A model generated the notes under the pieces. The model made no database searches. It was not told where the DNA came from and saw nothing but the letters and a program-made list of their open reading frames with translations. From Bacteroidales bacterium (lineage in GTDB: Bacteria > Bacteroidota > Bacteroidia > Bacteroidales > UBA932): DNA of 5,352 nucleotides. Location: NCBI GenBank assembly GCA_017615135.1, contig JAGAAU010000019.1, positions 1 to 5,352 of the forward strand, given 5' to 3'. This document shows, in pieces, positions 1 through 5,352 of this stretch (its first letter is position 1; each line of letters opens with the position of its first letter). Position numbers and translations under genes: made by a program.

Positions 1-1
1 C

Positions 2-802
2 ATCGTCAAATGGCTCATCAACAATGAGTACAAGCTGGATGTGGAGCTCTTTGCACCGAAGGTACCTTACCGCGAGACCATCACCAAGGTAGCAACCGCA
101 CAGTACCGTCATAAGAAGCAGTCCGGTGGCGCCGGACAGTTCGGTGAAGTCCACCTGCTGGTCTGCCCTGCTGAAGGCGAGCTTAACACCAAGTTTAAAA
201 TCGACGGCAAAGACACTCAGCTGAACATCAAGACCCAGGATATTTCCGAGCTCGAATGGGGCGGCAAACTGGAATTCTACAACTGTGTTGTCGGTGGCGC
301 CATCGACCTTGGCTTCATGCCCGCTATCCTCAAGGGTATCAAGGAGAAGATGACCGAAGGCCCTCTTACCGGTTCCTACGCCCGCGATATCCGCGTATTT
401 GTGTACGACGGAAAGATGCACCCGGTGGATTCCAAGGAAATCGCCTTCATTATTGCAGGACGCAACGCCTTCAAGGAGGCCTTCCGCAACGCAGGTCCGA
501 AGATTCTGGAGCCTATCTACAATGTTGAGGTTATGACTCCGGCCGAGTATCAGGGTGCCTGTATGTCAGACCTTCAGAACCGTCGCGGTATCCTTGGCGA
601 TATGGGCGCAGACAAGGGCTTCGCAATCCTCAAGGCTCGCGTTCCCCTCGCAGAACTCTATCGTTATTCCACTACGCTGAGTTCCCTCACCGCCGGTTCC
701 GCAACCTTCTCCATGGAGTTTGCAGACTACCAGCCCGTTCCCGCAGACGTACAGACGAAACTCCTCGCCGAGTACGCCGCCCAGGAGCAGGACGAGGACT
801 AA
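2..802 (+). CDS. fusA2: Elongation factor G paralog (EF-G2 type), C-terminal part, 5' end outside window
   Basis: The frame is open from base 2 to a TAA at 800-802, giving 266 visible residues; the GTPase domain and domains II-III lie upstream of the window. The visible part covers EF-G domains IV and V, which enter the ribosomal A site during tRNA-mRNA translocation. Domain IV shows the GGAGQFG loop (about residues 42-48) and the tip segment KMHPVDS with its conserved histidine (about 140). Domain V follows from LEPIYNVEV (about 169) and includes the LSSLTAGSATF segment. The insert containing SELEWGGKLEF before the VGGAID segment, and the motif HKKQSGGAGQFGEVHL, resemble the Bacteroides EF-G2 paralog rather than canonical FusA, judged from memory of that family. 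EF-G2 of Bacteroides thetaiotaomicron is reported to support translation under carbon limitation without ordinary GTPase activity; whether that holds here cannot be seen because the G domain is missing. The C-terminus is acidic (QEQDED). A terminator follows at once, so this is the last gene of its transcript. Confidence 0.93.
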   Translation: MVKWLINNEYKLDVELFAPKVPYRETITKVATAQYRHKKQSGGAGQFGEVHLLVCPAEGELNTKFKIDGKDTQLNIKTQDISELEWGGKLEFYNCVVGGAIDLGFMPAILKGIKEKMTEGPLTGSYARDIRVFVYDGKMHPVDSKEIAFIIAGRNAFKEAFRNAGPKILEPIYNVEVMTPAEYQGACMSDLQNRRGILGDMGADKGFAILKARVPLAELYRYSTTLSSLTAGSATFSMEFADYQPVPADVQTKLLAEYAAQEQDED

Positions 803-824
803 TCCCCTCTTCACACGACATCAC

Positions 825-857
825 AACCCCCGGATCTTTTCAGTTCCGGGGGTTTTT
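825..857 (+). terminator. Intrinsic terminator of the EF-G gene
   Basis: A perfect 10-bp inverted repeat, AACCCCCGGA (825-834) and TCCGGGGGTT (845-854), encloses a 10-base loop and ends in a run of five T (853-857). It begins 22 bases after the EF-G stop codon. On the opposite strand the hairpin is not followed by a T-run, so it should act mainly on the EF-G transcript. It also lies in the convergent gap with the secreted-protein gene and may shield that gene from read-through. Confidence 0.9.
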
Positions 858-911
858 CGTCGGATTCAACTTCTGTGCAGCATGCCCCTGCCCGAGGCAC
901 ATGTGGCGATG

Positions 912-1856
912 CTACGGAATGAGGCTGAAATCTAACTTGCTGGCGGGAATAACGACGCGGATGCAATATTCATCAGGCACAGGCGGCAACCGATCCCTCC
1001 AATCCCTCTTGTCCCTTGCTTTGGTGAACTCGTCGTTTGCTCTTCTGTAGGGCCAGTATTCACTTAGATTTTCGGCAAAATCATTGGTCCCCTTCCCATT
1101 ATAGAAGCCACGGACGACATGATATTTCCCTGAAACAGGACCGGTCGGGTTCTCAACCAGTTCCTTGCTGTCCGGGAAGCGGGCAAAGAAATCCAGACAA
1201 TAGTCGGTTTCATTGCCTTCGGAGTCCAAAATCAGTTCGTTCCGGCGACTTCCGGTGGACAGGAACTCGAATTCCGCCTCCGTGATCAGGCGGAAAGGCT
1301 GACCGGTTTTATCGGAGAGGATTCCCACCAGTGCAGCCGCGGTCTTCCACGTGTCTGCCTTGTAATACTTTTTATCGTTGTATGTTGGTTCCCCGAGAGC
1401 CGCCACCAATTCATTGGTAAGGCTCTCTTTGGACACATAGAAGTCGCTTAGCCGCACCGGATGCACCGGATCAGACTTGCACCAGCGGCTATTGTCTCCG
1501 TCAAACCCCATGGAAAAAGTGGTTCCAGGTATCAGAACCATCTCGATAGCGCAGTCGCCGACGGAGATGGAGACTGATTTCGGCAGGCCAGGAAGGGCTG
1601 TCCCCTGTGATGGCTGAGGCTTATCCTCGTTAACCGGGGTCGGTGTCACAGACTCAATGCGTTCAACATCGGTCATCTTGATGGTTGTCTCTATTCCGCT
1701 GATTTTGATGACAAGTTCTGATGTGGGGTCCAGTTTGACCAGTTCTCCTGTGAGAACAAGCCCGGATTTCAGATGGATGGCCGTAGTGGGGGCTTGAGCG
1801 AAGGTCAGTAATCCGGACAGCAAGACGATGGCAATCGTGGCAAAAATCTTTCTCAT
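912..1856 (-). CDS. Secreted protein with N-terminal beta-rich module and degenerate SUMF1/FGE-like domain
   Basis: This 314-residue protein has a stop (TAG) at 912-914. The chosen start is the ATG at 1854-1856 because it begins directly with a signal peptide: MRK, a hydrophobic stretch (about 5-19), and likely cleavage at TFA|QA after residue 20. An in-frame upstream extension to 2012 would bury this signal behind 52 unrelated residues and was not used. Residues about 25-69 (IHLKSGLVLTGELVKL to ERIE) resemble the small beta-rich 'IxLKNGxVxxGxI' module common in Bacteroidota; a proline-rich linker follows (about 70-93). Residues about 94-305 look like a formylglycine-generating-enzyme (SUMF1) fold: MVLIPGTTFSMG, FRLITEAEFEF in place of RLPTEAEWEY, NPTGPVSGKYHVVRG, and a final YCIRVV in place of GFRLV. 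After VVRG there is no GGSW and no cysteine pair as in catalytic FGE, so I infer a structural or binding role outside the cytoplasm rather than sulfatase activation. No lipobox is visible. It is convergent with EF-G and divergent from aspS, so probably monocistronic. Confidence 0.85.
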   Translation of the reverse strand: MRKIFATIAIVLLSGLLTFAQAPTTAIHLKSGLVLTGELVKLDPTSELVIKISGIETTIKMTDVERIESVTPTPVNEDKPQPSQGTALPGLPKSVSISVGDCAIEMVLIPGTTFSMGFDGDNSRWCKSDPVHPVRLSDFYVSKESLTNELVAALGEPTYNDKKYYKADTWKTAAALVGILSDKTGQPFRLITEAEFEFLSTGSRRNELILDSEGNETDYCLDFFARFPDSKELVENPTGPVSGKYHVVRGFYNGKGTNDFAENLSEYWPYRRANDEFTKARDKRDWRDRLPPVPDEYCIRVVIPASKLDFSLIP

Positions 1857-1893
1857 GGCGTAACTTTTTGCAAATTGTTCAGGACCTATACCG

Positions 1894-1901
1894 CAAAAAT
1901 A
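1894..1901 (-). promoter_or_regulatory. Possible -7 box for the secreted-protein gene
   Basis: On the minus strand this reads TATTTTTG, a full match to the Bacteroides -7 consensus TAnnTTTG, and would put the transcript start roughly 30 bases before the ATG at 1856. No TTTG-like -33 element is found 19-21 bases upstream, and the area is AT-rich, so the match could be by chance. Confidence 0.3.
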
Positions 1902-1924
1902 AGCAATATTATCAGATATACTTG

Positions 1925-1956
1925 GTTGTCGGACAGAATTTCTTTGTGTATCTTTA
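1925..1956 (+). promoter_or_regulatory. Upstream Bacteroides-like promoter motif (possible distal aspS promoter)
   Basis: GTTG at 1925-1928 is followed after exactly 20 bases by TATCTTTA at 1949-1956. Each element differs by one base from the Bacteroides consensus (TTTG; TAnnTTTG). It points toward aspS and lies exactly 80 bp upstream of a better copy of the same arrangement. It could be a distal aspS promoter giving a leader of about 95 bases, or start a short transcript; no convincing gene lies between the two motifs. Confidence 0.35.
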
Positions 1957-2004
1957 CTGCTCTGATGCTTCTGCTGGCCGGACTTGCACTGCAGAGTATT
2001 TCCG

Positions 2005-2036
2005 TTTGGCAATTAGCAACAAAAACTCTATCTTTA
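2005..2036 (+). promoter_or_regulatory. Bacteroides-type promoter of aspS
   Basis: TTTG (2005-2008), a 20-base spacer, then TATCTTTA (2029-2036) matches the Bacteroidota housekeeping promoter (TTTG, 19-21 bp, TAnnTTTG) with one mismatch at the last base. The predicted transcript start is near 2043, leaving a leader of about 16 bases before the aspS ATG. No AGGAGG-like site lies in that leader, which is usual in this phylum. Confidence 0.6.
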
Positions 2037-2058
2037 CCTGATGAAAAAAGCATGACAG

Positions 2059-3840
2059 ATGTACAGAACTAATACTTGTGGAGAATTGCGCCTGGAAGAC
2101 AGGGGCAGGAAGGTTACGCTGGCCGGATGGGTTCAGAAGGTGCGCAGCCTCGGAGGAATGACTTTCATAGACCTGCGCGACCGCTATGGCATTACCCAGC
2201 TTGCAGTTGGGGCCGATGCAGATGAAGAGCTGAGGCAGACCGCATCCCAGCTGGGACGCGAGTTCGTAATTCAGGTAAACGGAGAAGTGCTTGAGCGCCA
2301 GAGCAAGAACCCCAAACTCCCCACCGGAGACATAGAGATAAAGGTTGACGGGATAAATATCCTGAACAAGGCCCAGACTCCCCCGTTCACCATCGAAGAG
2401 AACAGCGACGGCGGCGACGATATCCGCGCGAAATACCGCTATCTGGACCTGCGCCGTCCGCCCCTGCAGAAAGCCCTCGCACTCAGGCATCGCCTGGCTC
2501 ACGAAGTGCGCAACTTCCTGGATTCAGAAGGGTTCATGGAGATTGAAACCCCTTACCTCATAAAGTCTACCCCCGAAGGAGCTCGCGATTTCGTGGTGCC
2601 TTCCAGGATGAACCCCGGAACCTTCTACGCCCTGCCCCAGAGTCCCCAGACTTTCAAGCAGTTGCTTATGGTCTCCGGCTACGACCGCTACTTCCAGATT
2701 GTACGCTGTTTCCGCGACGAAGACCTGCGCGCAGACCGTCAGCCGGAATTCACCCAGATAGACTGCGAAATGTCGTTCGTGGAGCAGGAAGACGTTCTGG
2801 ACACCTTTGAGAGGATGATGGTGAAGATGTTCAAGAATGCTCTTGGGGTGGAGATTTCCTCCCCCATCCCGCGCATGAGCTGGTACGACGCAATGGACAA
2901 TTACGGCTCCGACAAACCCGATATCCGCTTCGGAATGACCATCCACGACCTGAGCGACCGCGTTAAGGGCGCCGGTTTCGGAGTGTTCGATTCGGCGGAA
3001 TACATAGGCGGAATCGCGGTTCCCGGCTGCGCATCATACACCCGCAAGCAGTTGGACGAACTTACCGAATGGGTGAAACGCCCGCAGGTAGGCGCCAAAG
3101 GTCTGGTTTACGTAAGACTGAACGAAGACGGCAGCATTAAGAGCAGCGTAGATAAATTCTACACCGAAGAGCAGCTGCGCGGCATTGCCGCGGCCTGCGA
3201 GGCAGGCGCAGGAGACCTCCTGCTGCTGCTCTGCGGCGAAAAACGCAAGACGCAAACCCAGCTGGGAGTACTCAGAATCGAACTGGGCAACCGTCTGGGG
3301 CTTCGCAATCCCGCAGTATTCGCTCCCCTCTGGGTGGTGGACTTCCCCCTGTTGGAATGGAGCGAGGAAGACGGCCGCTTCTACGCTATGCACCATCCTT
3401 TCACCGCCCCCAAGCCAGAACATCTGCCGCTCTTCATGTCTGACCGCAAAGAAGACCTCGAACGCGTATGCGCAAATGCATACGACTTCGTACTGAACGG
3501 CACCGAACTGGGAGGAGGCTCCATCCGTATCCACAACGCAGAAATGCAGGAGAGGATGTTCGAAGTGCTGGGCATCTCGAAAGAAGAGGCGGAATACAAA
3601 TTTGGATTCATAATCAACGCATTCAAGTTCGGAGCACCTCCCCACGGAGGACTCGCCTTCGGATTCGACCGCATGTGCGCCCTCTTCGGCGGTCAGGAGA
3701 CCATCAGAGACTATATCGCCTTCCCGAAGAACAATCAGGGCAGGGACGTTATGATAGATTCCCCTTCCAGGATAGATGCCGCCCAGATGGACGAACTGTT
3801 CCTGGTATCTACAGCCCCCGCAGATGATAAAGGTATTTGA
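2059..3840 (+). CDS. aspS: Aspartyl-tRNA synthetase
   Basis: The complete 593-residue class IIb synthetase joins aspartate to tRNA(Asp) in the cytoplasm using ATP; the length is normal for the bacterial form. The N-terminal anticodon-binding OB-fold covers about residues 1-105 ([20 protein letters not shown]). The catalytic domain shows YRYLDLRRP (126-134), [13 protein letters not shown] (171-183), [14 protein letters not shown] (191-204), motif 2 [18 protein letters not shown] (218-235) and motif 3 GGLAFGFDR (530-538). The GAD-type insertion characteristic of bacterial AspRS lies between motifs 2 and 3 (about 290-420). Residues L31 and K83 correspond, by counting, to the positions where non-discriminating enzymes carry His and Gly, so I infer a discriminating enzyme that charges only tRNA(Asp). 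The ATG at 2059 gives the expected short N-terminus ([10 protein letters not shown]). A good Bacteroides-type promoter lies just upstream, and murB overlaps the 3' end, indicating co-transcription. Confidence 0.98.
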   Translation: MYRTNTCGELRLEDRGRKVTLAGWVQKVRSLGGMTFIDLRDRYGITQLAVGADADEELRQTASQLGREFVIQVNGEVLERQSKNPKLPTGDIEIKVDGINILNKAQTPPFTIEENSDGGDDIRAKYRYLDLRRPPLQKALALRHRLAHEVRNFLDSEGFMEIETPYLIKSTPEGARDFVVPSRMNPGTFYALPQSPQTFKQLLMVSGYDRYFQIVRCFRDEDLRADRQPEFTQIDCEMSFVEQEDVLDTFERMMVKMFKNALGVEISSPIPRMSWYDAMDNYGSDKPDIRFGMTIHDLSDRVKGAGFGVFDSAEYIGGIAVPGCASYTRKQLDELTEWVKRPQVGAKGLVYVRLNEDGSIKSSVDKFYTEEQLRGIAAACEAGAGDLLLLLCGEKRKTQTQLGVLRIELGNRLGLRNPAVFAPLWVVDFPLLEWSEEDGRFYAMHHPFTAPKPEHLPLFMSDRKEDLERVCANAYDFVLNGTELGGGSIRIHNAEMQERMFEVLGISKEEAEYKFGFIINAFKFGAPPHGGLAFGFDRMCALFGGQETIRDYIAFPKNNQGRDVMIDSPSRIDAAQMDELFLVSTAPADDKGI

Positions 3841-4486
3841 CGACTTCGACCTTTCCGCCCGCAATACCTTCCGGATGAAGGTACGCTGCCGGAAATTCAT
3901 AGAGTACGATAGCGCCAAAGACCTGGAAACTTTGGATTTCAGCGCGCTGCCAGGGCCCGTCCTGAGCATTGGCGGCGGCAGCAACCTGCTTTTCAGCGGA
4001 GACTTCCCGGGCACCCTGCTCCATTCCCGCATAGAATACGTGAAATTTTTCGACCTCGGGCTGGAGAAAGTTCCCGTAGCGGTTGGGGCCGGGGTATGCT
4101 TCGACTTCCTTTGCGCCAAAATGTGCGCGGAAGATCTCTGGGGACTTGAAAATCTGTCGCTCATTCCTGGCGATGCCGGGGCTGCCGCGGTACAGAACAT
4201 CGGGGCCTACGGGGTCGAATTCAAGGACATAATGACCGGTGTGAGCTGCTACGACACCGTTCTGAAACAGAAATGCAGCTTCAAGCGCGAAGAATGCGGC
4301 TACGGTTACCGCGAATCCATATTCAAGAAACCTGAGAACAAAGGCCGTTACATAATTACCGGCGTAATGCTGGAACTCTCCCGCAAACCCGAACCCAGGC
4401 TGGACTATGCGCCGCTCAAGGCAGCCCCGGCAAAGAGTCGAGTTCTCGTTGAGGCACGGCTTGCCGGCATACAGCTGGTAGTCTGA
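3824..4486 (+). CDS. murB: UDP-N-acetylenolpyruvoylglucosamine reductase MurB, truncated at the C-terminus
   Basis: MurB is the cytoplasmic FAD enzyme that reduces UDP-GlcNAc-enolpyruvate to UDP-MurNAc with NADPH in peptidoglycan synthesis. The ATG at 3824 was chosen because [16 protein letters not shown] gives the family's usual short lead before NTF; it overlaps the aspS end by 17 bases. FAD-binding sequences are clear: [17 protein letters not shown] (48-64) and [20 protein letters not shown] (111-130). The catalytic-arginine motif GYRESIFKK is at 161-169. Family sequence continues through [11 protein letters not shown] (about 190-200), then changes to about 20 unrelated residues ending in a TGA at 4484-4486. 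The product is 220 residues against roughly 330-340 for the family. It lacks the GNAGSFF-type segment with the proton-donating serine and the entire C-terminal substrate domain with its catalytic glutamate, so as written it cannot be active. The new tail is simply the antisense of a hydE-like gene, which marks an abrupt join rather than normal divergence. Confidence 0.92.
   Translation: MIKVFDDFDLSARNTFRMKVRCRKFIEYDSAKDLETLDFSALPGPVLSIGGGSNLLFSGDFPGTLLHSRIEYVKFFDLGLEKVPVAVGAGVCFDFLCAKMCAEDLWGLENLSLIPGDAGAAAVQNIGAYGVEFKDIMTGVSCYDTVLKQKCSFKREECGYGYRESIFKKPENKGRYIITGVMLELSRKPEPRLDYAPLKAAPAKSRVLVEARLAGIQLVV
4403..4424. other. Junction between murB (+) and hydE-like (-) sequence
   Basis: Reading forward, MurB family sequence is recognisable at least to LDY (4403-4408) and plausibly to LKA (4415-4423). 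Reading backward, HydE family sequence is recognisable at least to the last cysteine of its C-x7-C-x2-C motif (codon 4421-4423) and plausibly to CLERRI (4406). The two genes therefore abut or share up to about 20 bases, in opposite orientation, both losing their 3' ends. There is no intergenic spacer, insertion sequence or obvious repeat. GC rises from about 55% to about 68-70% beyond it in samples counted by hand. It may be an assembly chimera or a real rearrangement breakpoint. Confidence 0.75.
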
Positions 4487-4645
4487 GCGGTACCTGGTCT
4501 CGGTCACGTTCGGCATTACCACGTTAGCGCCCGCGAGAAGGCCTTTTTCGCGTCCTTCCGGATCCAGCGCCTGCAGCGCGGTCGCGGCGGCTATGTTCAC
4601 GTCGTGCAGGTAGAGCCTTGTCGCGGCGATCATCCTCAGCCCGAG
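4409..4645 (-). pseudogene. HydE-like C-terminal part, in frame with the upstream piece but behind a stop codon
   Basis: This continues the same reading frame as the HydE-like N-terminal piece directly after the TAA at 4646-4648. It shows the family's C-terminal (BATS-type) sequence: [55 protein letters not shown], and a C-x7-C-x2-C set (codons at 4454-4456, 4430-4432, 4421-4423). The same spacing binds an accessory iron-sulfur cluster in Thermotoga maritima HydE. Homology carries across the stop without a gap, so one codon appears to have become TAA. A separate restart at the ATG at 4631-4633 is possible on paper but would begin inside the last part of the barrel domain. The 3' end is lost at the murB junction, probably about 25 residues short. 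Confidence 0.75.
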
Positions 4646-5352
4646 TTACAGTCTTTTCTTTGCATCGTCGGGCGTCCATGGCGCATCCTTGCCGAGCGGC
4701 GTGTCTGGATGCGGAATGTATGGGCCCATGCCGATCATGTCCACGTCTTCCGAGGCGAAGAACTCGATGTCCGCGGCGAGGTCGTCGACTGTCTGGCCCG
4801 GCAGCCCCGCCATCACGCCAGTCCCTACCTGATATCCGCACCTCCTGAGCGCACGGAGGCAGTCGCGGCGCCTCTCCCACGAATGGTCGGACGGGTGCAG
4901 TTTCGAGTAGAGTTCGGGATTCGAGGTCTCGATGCGCAGGAGATACCTGTGCGCGCCGGCCTCGCGCCAGCGCCGGTATGTCTCTTCGGACTGCTCGCCG
5001 AGGCTGATGGTGACGCCGAAATCGTCGCCGCCGAACGCATGGATGCGCTTTAGCACGCTCTCGACGAAGGCGACGTTCGCTTCGCCCGTCAGTTCTCCGG
5101 ACTGGAGCACGAGGCTCCCATACCCCGCCTTGAACGACCATTCCGCCGCGCGCACGATCTCGTCGGCGTCCATTCTGTATCGATGGACCTTGTCGTTGCT
5201 CTTCCTGATGCCGCAGTAGAAGCAGTCCTTCTCGCAGATGTTGCCGAACTCCACAAGGCCTCTGAAGGAAACGGATTTGCCGACGGTCTTTGCCTTGACG
5301 TCGTATGCGGCGGAGAACAGGGCGTCGGCATCTGGCCAAGCCAGAAGGCTGG
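4646..5352 (-). CDS. hydE: [FeFe]-hydrogenase maturation radical SAM protein HydE-like, N-terminal part cut by window edge, ending at an in-frame TAA
   Basis: HydE is a radical SAM enzyme that acts with HydG and HydF to build the diiron subcluster of [FeFe]-hydrogenase. The frame is open from the right edge, with 234 complete codons before the TAA at 4646-4648; about 25 N-terminal residues lie outside. Visible are FRGLVEFGNICEKDCFYCGI with the radical SAM CxxxCxxC (codons at 5234-5236, 5222-5224, 5213-5215), VLQSGE, VTISLGEQSEETY, HRYLLRIETSNPELYSKLHP, GTGVMAGLPGQTVDDLAADI and MIGMGPYIPHPDTPLG. This order and wording fit HydE better than biotin synthase or PylB. A GTG at 5252-5254 is not the start, because family sequence (ALFSAAYDVKAKTVGKSVS) continues upstream of it. 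Homology resumes in the same frame right after the stop, so the gene is interrupted: nonsense mutation or base-call error. Two 60-base samples here are about 68-70% GC, well above murB, which suggests another source. An anaerobic, hydrogen-metabolising host is implied for this DNA. Confidence 0.88.
   Translation of the reverse strand, partial: SLLAWPDADALFSAAYDVKAKTVGKSVSFRGLVEFGNICEKDCFYCGIRKSNDKVHRYRMDADEIVRAAEWSFKAGYGSLVLQSGELTGEANVAFVESVLKRIHAFGGDDFGVTISLGEQSEETYRRWREAGAHRYLLRIETSNPELYSKLHPSDHSWERRRDCLRALRRCGYQVGTGVMAGLPGQTVDDLAADIEFFASEDVDMIGMGPYIPHPDTPLGKDAPWTPDDAKKRL

Noticed and set aside
877..915. Imperfect hairpin at the end of the secreted-protein gene (GCAGCATGCC with GGCGATGCTAC, plus an inner TGCC/GGCA pair)
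   Set aside because: The stem has a bulge, a mismatch and a large internal loop, and no T-run follows on either strand, so it is not a convincing terminator.
1857..2012. In-frame 52-residue N-terminal extension of the secreted protein, overlapping the aspS promoter region
   Set aside because: It would place unrelated, non-hydrophobic sequence before a clear signal peptide at the ATG at 1854-1856, and it lies in AT-rich intergenic DNA with promoter motifs.
2041..2055. Four-codon upstream frame ATG-AAA-AAA-GCA-TGA just before aspS
   Set aside because: The predicted transcript start (about 2043) falls on or after this ATG, so it is probably not in the mRNA.
1875..2072. Small plus-strand frame of 65 residues (or 35 residues from the ATG at 1965) between the secreted-protein gene and aspS
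   Set aside because: It has a hydrophobic stretch but runs through the aspS promoter and into the aspS start, has no recognisable motif and no ribosome site.
3776..3823. Longer murB start at the ATG at 3776 adding 16 residues
   Set aside because: The extra residues ([16 protein letters not shown]) are aspS sequence in another frame and do not resemble a MurB N-terminus; the ATG at 3824 gives the usual start.
4646..4648. Recoded stop codon (alternative genetic code) as the explanation for the hydE interruption
   Set aside because: TAA is used as the normal stop of the EF-G gene in this window and only one such site is seen, so a nonsense mutation or base error is simpler; kept only as a check in the findings.
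4604..5053. Long plus-strand frame antisense to the hydE-like gene
   Set aside because: High-GC DNA commonly yields open antisense frames; the minus strand carries clear HydE motifs and the plus frame has none.

Overview
The window looks like Bacteroidota DNA, most likely Bacteroidales. Three observations support this. The first gene matches the Bacteroides-type EF-G paralog (EF-G2). The aspS upstream region carries a Bacteroides-type promoter (TTTG, 20 bp, TAnnTTT-like) and no clear Shine-Dalgarno. A secreted protein has a signal peptide ending in a typical 'FA|Q' site. GC by hand count on 60-base samples is about 55-60% in the EF-G, aspS and murB regions, about 43-60% in the SUMF1-like gene, and close to 70% in two samples from the right end. 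Genus cannot be fixed from this.

Layout: (1) 2-802 (+), C-terminal part of an EF-G2-type translation factor, cut by the window edge and followed by a strong intrinsic terminator (825-857). (2) 912-1856 (-), a convergent gene for a secreted protein with a small beta-rich N-terminal module and a degenerate formylglycine-generating-enzyme (SUMF1/FGE) fold. (3) 1857-2058, an AT-rich divergent intergenic region with two Bacteroides-like promoter motifs exactly 80 bp apart facing aspS. (4) 2059-3840 (+), complete aspartyl-tRNA synthetase aspS. (5) 3824-4486 (+), murB overlapping the aspS end by 17 bp; its recognisable MurB sequence stops near residue 200. (6) 4409-5352 (-), most of a hydE-like radical SAM maturase of [FeFe]-hydrogenase, entering from the right edge, interrupted by one in-frame TAA and running tail-to-tail into murB.

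The first five items are ordinary housekeeping or accessory chromosome. The striking part is the right end. Around 4403-4424, murB (missing its catalytic serine segment and whole C-terminal domain) and hydE (missing its last residues) collide in opposite orientations, with a GC jump and no spacer. MurB is essential in peptidoglycan-making bacteria, so this is either a chimeric assembly join or a real rearrangement with another murB copy elsewhere. I see no convincing new biological system. The junction and the interrupted hydE are the features most worth checking.
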